Below are positions 1-7,300 of a DNA stretch of 8,348 nt, piece after piece. Location: positions 1 through 8,348 of the forward strand of contig JASHYB010000172.1 in the NCBI GenBank assembly GCA_030043255.1, written 5' to 3'. The stretch comes from Thermoplasmata archaeon. Its GTDB lineage: Archaea > Thermoplasmatota > Thermoplasmata > Lutacidiplasmatales > UBA184. Under the pieces are notes generated by a model. That model did not search any database, was not told the origin of the DNA, and worked only from the letters and a program-made list of their open reading frames with translations. Numbering within the stretch: the first letter of the stretch is position 1; each line of letters begins with the position of its first letter. Made by a program: the position numbers and the translations under genes.

Positions 1-75
1 CAGCCGTGGAGAGCGCGGCAGGGTCCGAGGGCGCCCGGGAAGTGCCCCGGGAGAAGGATATGGGGGCGGGCGTCG

Positions 76-1044
76 ATGTTCCCTGTCGTGTCGCCCGAAG
101 GGGAGGGCGCGAGTACGCGCGGGCAGACGCTCATCCGTCTCCTGCGGGACGGTCCGATCTCCTACGGTCAACTGGTCCGGCTGGCCCAGGACGCCGGTAT
201 CTCCCGGGCGACGACCTCGCGGTACCTGGCCGAGCTCAAGGAAGCGGGCGTCGTCCTCGACCTGGGAGCTTCGGGGTACGGGCTGGCCCCCGGCTTCACG
301 CCCCCCTCCTGGGGGGTCATGGAGATTGCCTACTGCGAATGGTTCGACGCGATCCAGCCGGACGGCTCCTCGTTCGTCCAGATCGGGTCCCGCTTCCGTC
401 TGCTCTGGGGCGAGCTCCAGAGCTTGCCTCTCCGTCTCTTCCCGCTCAAGACCCCCTCGAAGTCCGACATCCACTGCCGCGGGTCGCGGAGCCCGTACGT
501 CCGCCGCGTGGCGACCGACCGGGATTTCCCGGGGTGCCAGATCGTCGACATCGCGTTCGGGGACCCCGATCCGGGCGTCGGCCACCCCCAGGAGCTCTTC
601 GTCGACTACGTCGCCAGTATCCCGAGCCATCGGATGTACCGGCACCAGTATCTCGGCGAGTTCTTCGAGCAGCACGACCCCGACGACGGCTGGGAGAGCG
701 CCCGTCTCACGGTGCTGGGGCAGGCGTTCCCCGGCATGCGTCGCGTCCTTGCACCCCAGGCCGCGCTCAGGGTCCAGGTGGTGCTACCGAAGAGTTTCCC
801 CGCCCGAAGTGTGAACGGGGTCTCCTGGCCCTACCCGAGCAGCGAGCCGGACCGCAAGGCAGGAACGCGGCCGGGGACCGACCCTTCGGGGTTGACGCGA
901 AGGAAGAACGTCCTCACCTGGACGATCACCCGACCGCAGCTCGACCGGGTCTACACCCTGCGGTGGCTTCCGCCACGACGCCCGGACTACGTCCGGTGGT
1001 TCCGAACGATCTCGGCGGGCGGGGCACGGTCGGCGAAAGCGTAG
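76..1044 (+). CDS. Winged helix-turn-helix protein, putative transcriptional regulator with unrecognised C-terminal domain
   Basis: The 322-aa product has a DNA-binding-like N-terminus. Around residues 17-72 a helix (TLIRLLRDG), a second helix (YGQLVRLAQDAG), a recognition-helix candidate (SRATTSRYLAELKEAG) and a short wing (VVLDLGASGYGLAP) form a winged helix of the general MarR/ArsR/IclR-like shape. The remaining ~250 residues match nothing I recognise. They are rich in Arg, Trp and Pro, hold an acidic stretch (EQHDPDDGWE, about 195-204), a basic stretch (DRKAGTRPG then TRRKN, about 258-278) and a closing beta-like segment (TWTITRPQLDRVYTLRW). No signal peptide or membrane segment is visible, so it is presumably cytoplasmic. 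ATG at 76 is the first in-frame start, but it lacks a good Shine-Dalgarno and the frame is open back to position 1, so the true start may lie further left. A role in controlling the downstream protease gene is only inferred from position. Confidence 0.8.
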   Translation: MFPVVSPEGEGASTRGQTLIRLLRDGPISYGQLVRLAQDAGISRATTSRYLAELKEAGVVLDLGASGYGLAPGFTPPSWGVMEIAYCEWFDAIQPDGSSFVQIGSRFRLLWGELQSLPLRLFPLKTPSKSDIHCRGSRSPYVRRVATDRDFPGCQIVDIAFGDPDPGVGHPQELFVDYVASIPSHRMYRHQYLGEFFEQHDPDDGWESARLTVLGQAFPGMRRVLAPQAALRVQVVLPKSFPARSVNGVSWPYPSSEPDRKAGTRPGTDPSGLTRRKNVLTWTITRPQLDRVYTLRWLPPRRPDYVRWFRTISAGGARSAKA

Positions 1045-1048
1045 CGCA

Positions 1049-1067
1049 GTCTCACCAAGGGTGAGAC
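1049..1067. promoter_or_regulatory. Perfect interrupted palindrome, possible operator or 3'-end hairpin
   Basis: GTCTCACC-AAG-GGTGAGAC is a perfect 8-bp inverted repeat around a 3-nt spacer. It begins four bases after the TAG stop of the winged-helix gene. No T-tract follows, which argues against a simple bacterial-type terminator. Archaeal terminators usually rely on T-runs, which are also absent. The size and symmetry suit a dimeric winged-helix regulator site lying about 210 bp upstream of the protease start codon, or an RNA hairpin protecting the 3' end of the first transcript. The sequence shows the symmetry; the role is inferred. Confidence 0.5.
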
Positions 1068-1178
1068 AACACGAGTATCCTCCCCCGGTGTCTGCGCCCC
1101 GACCGGGTGCGGGGCGATGGTGGGCAAGGGTACTCGCTCGTCGAAGCGCGTGGTCGGTAAGGGGCAGCGCGAGCGGAG

Positions 1179-1198
1179 CGGTCGGTCGCCGCCGACCG
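1179..1198. repeat. GC-rich inverted repeat in the intergenic gap
   Basis: CGGTCGG (1179-1185) is complementary to CCGACCG (1192-1198). A T-G wobble pair can extend the stem around a 4-nt CGCC loop. It overlaps the second of three GGTCGGT words in this gap (1152-1158, 1180-1186, 1219-1225). It could form a hairpin in the 5' leader of the protease mRNA or be a protein site. In DNA this GC-rich, chance occurrence is also plausible. Confidence 0.3.
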
Positions 1199-1266
1199 GA
1201 TCCCCGGTGGGTCGCCGTGGTCGGTCGGCGGCCCGCAGGTCGGCTCGCGCGGGGCGAGCGGGGAAC

Positions 1267-1271
1267 GGAGG
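1267..1271 (+). promoter_or_regulatory. Shine-Dalgarno site of the giant protease gene
   Basis: GGAGG lies 6 nt before the ATG at 1278 and matches the CCUCC end of 16S rRNA. It fixes the start of the long reading frame, because the translation from that ATG begins at once with a clean signal peptide. It also implies a leadered transcript. No convincing TATA box or BRE is visible in the GC-rich gap upstream. Confidence 0.75.
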
Positions 1272-1277
1272 CATCCT

Positions 1278-1373
1278 ATGATCGAGGCCCGGCGAGGGCT
1301 CCCGGTTTTGGCCCTCACGCTGCTGATTGCGGCGATCCTGCTGCTCAGCCCGCTCCTGCCGAGCGCTACGGCG
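1278..1373 (+). other. Sec-type signal peptide
   Basis: Residues 1-32 have a short basic n-region (EARR), a long hydrophobic core (residues 8-27, rich in Leu, Ala and Ile) and a PSATA|GTT cleavage context with small residues at -3 and -1, so cleavage after A32 is likely. RR at 5-6 is followed by G-L-P, a poor match to a Tat motif, so Sec export is preferred. The mature protein acts outside the membrane. Confidence 0.85.
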
Positions 1374-4300
1374 GGCACAACGTCGTCGGCGCCGATCGGC
1401 GCGGCCCCGCCGGGTTCCGCCAGCCTCTCGGACAGCTGGTCTCTCGCACAGCTTCAGGCGTCCGCGCCGGCGGTCGTGCCGTACGCCGAGCCGGGCCTGT
1501 CGGTGTCGGGTTCGTCCTACCTGGGACCCGCCGATCTGGTCTCCCCGTCCGATCCGGGCGGAACGACCGAGGTCGTCCTCACGCTCGCCCTATCCAATCA
1601 GAGCGCTCTCAGTTCCCTGCTGGGCCAGCTCGAGAGCCCCACCTCGCCCGACTATCGCCACTACCTCACCTCGAGCCAGTTCGACGCCGCGTTCGGGGGC
1701 GCCCCGGGGGCCTACAGCTCGCTCGTCCCGTACCTCCGCTCGTTCGGCGTGAGCCAGCTCGTGACGCATCCGGACCGGATCACGGTCACCTTCCAGGCGA
1801 CGCCGACCCAGGTGAGCCAGATCTTCCATACGTCCCTCGGCTCGTACCGGGACGCTCAGGGTCAACCGTACTACGCGCCGCTCGCGGCACCGGAGCTGCC
1901 GGCCCCCCTCGCGCCGTACGTCGTCGGCGTCTCGGGCCTGAGCGACTACTCTCAGTACCAGCTCACCACCGACGTCCAGCTCCACGCTCCCTCGGGGGGA
2001 GGCGTGTCGGCCTCGGGGGCCGACACGACGACGTCGGTCCGAGCCCACCCCGCCGAAGGCTCCGGCGTGGCTCCGGGGGCGGCGGGCAATCCGTTCAACT
2101 CCACGACCGTCGACGGGCTGACCTACGATCAGCCCCCGATCATCGATTCGCAGAACAGCCCCAGTGTGTGCCCGACGTACTGCGGAGAGTTCCTGGACGG
2201 GGCGGACCTCCAGGTGGCCTACAACGAGACCCCGTTGTTCGAAAAGTACGGCTATCCTACGGGGGTGGACATCGCGACCCTGCTGTGGTCGGACCCGCTG
2301 GCCTCCTTCGGCTCGGGGGACTACAGTCCGGGGTGCTCGCAGTTCACGCAGGGCGACTACGCCTGGGACTTCTACGCCCCGGACGTCTCCTCGTACTGGA
2401 ACTACACCCTCCCGGCGGGCGAGCCGATGCCCACCGCGATCTCGATGCCGCTCGTGGGCTCGGGCACGTACGCCTGGACCAACGGCTCGCAGGGGTACTC
2501 GTCGTCGTGCGACGCGGACGGCGTCGAGGCCGAGAACGCGCTCGACGTCGAGCTGGAGGGATCCCTCGCCCCCGGCGCGCACATCTACCAGGTGTTCGGC
2601 CAGGGCGGGTCGGCGGCGACCGTCACGGCTGCGCTGGCCGACATCCTCAGCCCGTCGTACTCCGAGTTCGACAACATCTCGGGCACGGACACCGCGGCCG
2701 ACATCGCGGGGCTGAACAACGTGAGCGTGATCGCGAACTCCTGGTCCTCCCTGGCCGGGGCGTGGAACACGTCGACCCTGAACGACTGGAAGGAGTATCT
2801 CGAGGAAGCCTCCGCGAAGGGGGTCTCGGTGCTCGCGGCCTCGGGCGACTACGGGCTGTACAACCTTCCGCTGCTGCCCCAGGGGTTCGCCTGGGACACC
2901 TACGGCGTGACCTCCGTGGGCGGAACCACCCTGGTGGTCAACCAGACGACCCTTCTTCGCACGCCCGACCATAACGCGACCCCCGCCGCGCCCTACTACG
3001 GCATCGGGGGGGGCGAGATCTACTGGAACGAGAGCGACGGGGGGTACATGAGCGCCGGCTGGTCGTACGCGCCGGATTTCATGAACAACTCCTCGGACGT
3101 CCAGGCGATCGTGTGCCAGGGCGAGGGCTGCAACAACGAGCGCCCGTACCCGGACATCGCGGCGATCGCGAACGACACGCTCATCGACGTGGACGTGGGG
3201 GCCGTGTCCTACAACATCACCTGCTTCGTGACCTCCAGTTGCGGGGTGATCTCGCCCAACCGGCCCGACCTTACGGCCGGCGAGGCGTACTTCGCCGGGA
3301 CCAGCGTCGCGACCCAGGTCGAGGGCGGGATCCTCGCGGCGATCGACGGGATCCTCTACAAGGTCGGGACCGTGGGAGCAGCCCACCAACCCCGGCTCGG
3401 GTACTTCGGGCCGATCATCTACCCGTTGGGGCAGCTCCAGTACACGGGGGACCTCTTCCGCCGCTCGACGTACTTCGTCACCATCGGCAACGATGCCATC
3501 GAGCCGGACTACTACTGGGCCCGCTACGGGTTCAACCTTCAGACCGGCTGGGGTCCGCTGGACGCCGGCAACCTGACCCAGGACGTCCTGCTCTACAACG
3601 TCTCGTTCTCCGCCTCGGGGCTCCCGTCGGGGCAGACGTGGAACGTTACCCTCACCCCGGTCCCCGGGGACGCGTCGTGCACGCTGAACGCCACCGGCAC
3701 CTCGTGCACCAACTCCGTCACCCAGACCGCCACGGTCTCCGACGGGGGCGGCCTGACGCTGACCTACCCCGAGAGCTTCGGGACCTACAACTACACGGTC
3801 GCCGGGCCGACCGGCTACCAGGTGGCCCCCGCGAGCGGGTCCGTGCGGGTCAACGGGGCGTCGGACGCCGTTCCCGTCGCGTTCAGCTTCGGCTACTACC
3901 CCGTGACCTTCACGGAGGCCGGGCTGCCCGTCGGCACCGGCTGGTCGGTCGACCTCGGAGGGAACCTCCGATCCTCGACGACCGCCACCCTCGTCTTCCC
4001 GTTCGTCCAGACCGGTTCCACCTACCCGTACTCGGTCAGCCCGATCGCGGGCTATTCGCTCCCGACGTACGACGGGGAGGTCGACGTCAGCGGGACCGCC
4101 GCCTCGGTCGACCTGACGTGGAGCCGGGTCACGTACTCGGTGGTCTTCGCCGAGAGCGGCCTGCCGGCGGGGACCTGGGGGGTCACGCTCAACGGGACCT
4201 CCGCGCGCGCGGACGTCGGCTCGACCATCGTGTTCGCGGGGATCCCGAACGGGAGCTACGCCTGGAACCTCTCCTCCTACCCGGGGTACGGGGGCTACCC

Positions 4301-7300
4301 GTCCGCCGGGACGATCGTCGTCAGCGGCCCGCCGCCGAGCCCGACCGTCACGGTCGTCTGGACGGCGCAGACCTACACGGTCTCCTTCGCGGAGAGCGGC
4401 CTCGCCTCCGGGACGTGGGGCGTGACGTTCAACGCGCAGACCGAGCACGCGAACGCCGGCTCGCTGATCGATTTCCCCGGTGTCTCCAACGGCACGTACG
4501 CCTACAACATCTCGACGGTTCCCGGCTACACGAACCCCCAGACGTCAGGTTCGGTCACCGTCAGCGGGGCGCCGCCGACCCCGACGGTATCGGTCGCGTT
4601 CACGCTGTTGACGTACGCCGTCACCTTCGCCCAGACGGGGCTCACGACCGGGAGCTGGACGGTCACGTTCAACGCGCGCAGCGAGACCGAGCCGTTCTCC
4701 TCGGACATCGTCTTCGCGGGGGTCGTCAACGGCACGTACGACTACAACGTCACGCAGCCGCCGGGGCTCGACCCCGACCCCAGCAGCGGGACCGTCTCGG
4801 TCTCCGGGCCGCCGGCGAGCCCGACGGTTACCATCGACTTCAAGCCGATCCCCACGACGATCGCGACCGGCGGCGATCCGTACTCGGTCTCGGTGAACCC
4901 GCAGGCCCACCTCCTCTACATCACCAACTTCGCCGACGCCGACAACGTGACCGTGATCAACGACTCGACCAACCTCGTCGTCACGAGCATCTCGGGGGTC
5001 GGCACGGACCCGGACTTCTCCACCTACGACCCGGCCAACCACTACCTCTACGTCTCGCTCTACTACGGCACGACCGTCACGGTGGTCAACACCCTGACGG
5101 ACGGGATCGTCGGGAGCGTCGCGACGGGCGGCGACGAGTACCAGAGCCTCTACGATCCCGCGAACGGCTACGTCTACGTGGGGACCTCCACCAACCTGAC
5201 CGTCCTCAGCGGCCTCACGCGGCTGGGGGCGATCAGCACGGGCGGCTCCTACCTGGAGACGATGGCCTACGACGCCGCGACCGGCGATATCTGGGTGGCC
5301 AACTGGGACTCGGGGAACATCTCCGTGGTCAACCCCAGCACCGAGCAGGTCGTGGCGAGCATGAAGACGGGGAGCGAGCCGAAGGGCGTCGCCTACGACT
5401 CGCTCAACGGCCGCGTCTACGTCGCGAACGACGGCAGCGACAACGTCACGGTGTTCAACGGCACGACGTACCAGGTGGCGGTCAAGTCGATCCCGGTCGG
5501 GGAGTCCCCGGAAGGGGTCGTGTTCGATCCGGCCGACGGGGCAGTGTTCGTCTCGGACACGTCGGAGAGCAACATCTCGGTGATCGGCGGGACCCGAAGC
5601 GTGACCAGCCTCTCCCTGGGGTCGGGGGCCAACGAGCCGCTCTGGGGGGTCTACGACCCCGACAACGGCTGGGTCTACGTCCCGTTCGTCGAGGAGGAGG
5701 AGGTCCTCGGCATCGCGCCGCTGGCGACCACCTCGGTGACGTTCACGGAGACCGGCATCCCGCACGCCGCCCCGGCGGTCTCGTTCAACGGCGGGCCGGC
5801 CCTCCCGTTCGCCGCGAACGGCACGCTCGTGATCTCGGACGTGGTCAGCGGGGTCTATCCGTACGCGGTCTCCCCCGGCGCCGGCTACACCCTGGACTCC
5901 TCCTCGCTGGCGTCGCCGCTGACCGTGACGGTCCCCACGGCCGTGACGGTGGCGCTCACGCTCAACGCCACCTACTCGGTGACCTTCTCCGAGAGCGGGC
6001 TACCGGCGGACACCCCGTGGTCGGTGACGTTCAACGGGGTCCTGCAGAACTCCACCGCGAGCTCGATGGTCTTCCCGGGGATCATCAACGGGACGTACGA
6101 CTACCAGATCGCCTCGCTCGGCTACGCCGCGAGCCCGGCGAGCGGCCAGCTCGCCGTGGACGGGGCCTCCCTCGCGGAGGCGACCCAGTTCACCTTCGTG
6201 AGCACCGTCTACACGGTCACCTTCGCGGAGAGCGGTCTCCCCGCGGCCACGAACTGGAGCGTGACCTTCAACGGCATCCTGTCCTCCTCGACGAACGGCA
6301 CGATCGCCTTCCGAGCGATCAACGGGACCTACCTCTATCAGGTCGGGGCCGTCCCCGGCTGGCACCTCGGCCAGGGGACCCGCTCCGGTTCGGTCACGGT
6401 GGGCGGGGCGTCGGAGACGCTGGGGCTGACGTTCGTGCAGACGACCTTCACCATCACCTTCTACGAGACCGGGCTCTCCTCCGGTACCTGGGGGGTCACG
6501 CTCGAGGGAACGCTGCGGACGGCCGGCGTGCCCTCCTCGATCGCGTTCTCCGAACCGAACGGCACCTACAGCTGGAACGTCTCGACGGTCACCGGGTACT
6601 ACTCGAACGTCACGAGCGGGAGCCTCACGGTGAACGACGGCCCCAAGCAGGAGACCGTGGGGTTCGCGAAGATCAACTACTTCGCGACGACCGCGGACCC
6701 GTACTACCTGGCCGCCGATCCGACGGTCGGCGAGCTGTACATCACCCAGTACTCCGGAGCGGAGGTCACCGTGGTGAACGCCACCACCGACACGATCGTG
6801 ACCGAGATCAAGGTGGGCACCGATCCGGAAGGGATCGTCTACGACCCGGCGAGCGGCTACGTCTACGCGACGAACTACGGCTCGAAGAACGTCTCGGTGA
6901 TCAATCCGGCGACCAACAAGGTCGTCTCCAGCGTCCCGGTGGGCACCGACCCCTCCGCGATCGCCTACGACGCCGGGAACGGCTACCTCTACGTGACGAA
7001 CTACGGTTCGACCAACGTCACGGTGGTCAACGGGGCGACCAACAAGGTCACGGTCGCGGCCGTCCCCGTCGGGACCGATCCCTCCTCCGTCGCCTACGAC
7101 GCCGGGAACGGCTACCTCTACGTGACGAACTACGGCTCGAAGAACGTCACGGTGATCAACGGGGCGACCAACAAGGTCGCCGTCGCGGCCATCCCCGTGG
7201 GCACCGACCCGGTCGGGCTCGCCGTGGATCCCGAGAACGGCTACGTCTACGTCGCGAACTACGGTTCGGCGAACCTCACGGTGATCGACGGGCTGACGAA

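Noticed and set aside
301..316. Run of six C, TCCT, then six G forming a perfect hairpin
   Set aside because: It lies within the winged-helix coding frame as Pro-Pro-Ser-Trp-Gly codons, and such runs are expected in this composition; nothing suggests a separate role.
6..1064. A 352-codon frame overlapping the winged-helix gene
   Set aside because: The product is Arg/Pro/Gly-rich low complexity. The frame starting at 76 gives a recognisable winged helix and normal residue balance.
987..1378. Two antisense frames over the intergenic gap (987-1274 and 1052-1378)
   Set aside because: Both are Arg/Pro-rich with no domain or convincing ribosome site, and they overlap the regulatory gap and the signal-peptide coding region; they are most likely shadows of high GC content.
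1061..2974. A 637-codon frame starting with GTG inside the palindrome
   Set aside because: It overlaps the signal peptide and protease domains in the wrong frame, has no Shine-Dalgarno and gives a Pro/Gly/Arg-rich product with no motif.
1590..4448. A 952-codon antisense open frame
   Set aside because: It is codon-aligned with the protease gene, so its stops would need the sense codons CTA, TTA or TCA, which this GC3-rich gene avoids; it ends at a CTA Leu codon at 1590. The product is low-complexity Arg/Val/Gly/Asp, typical of a shadow.
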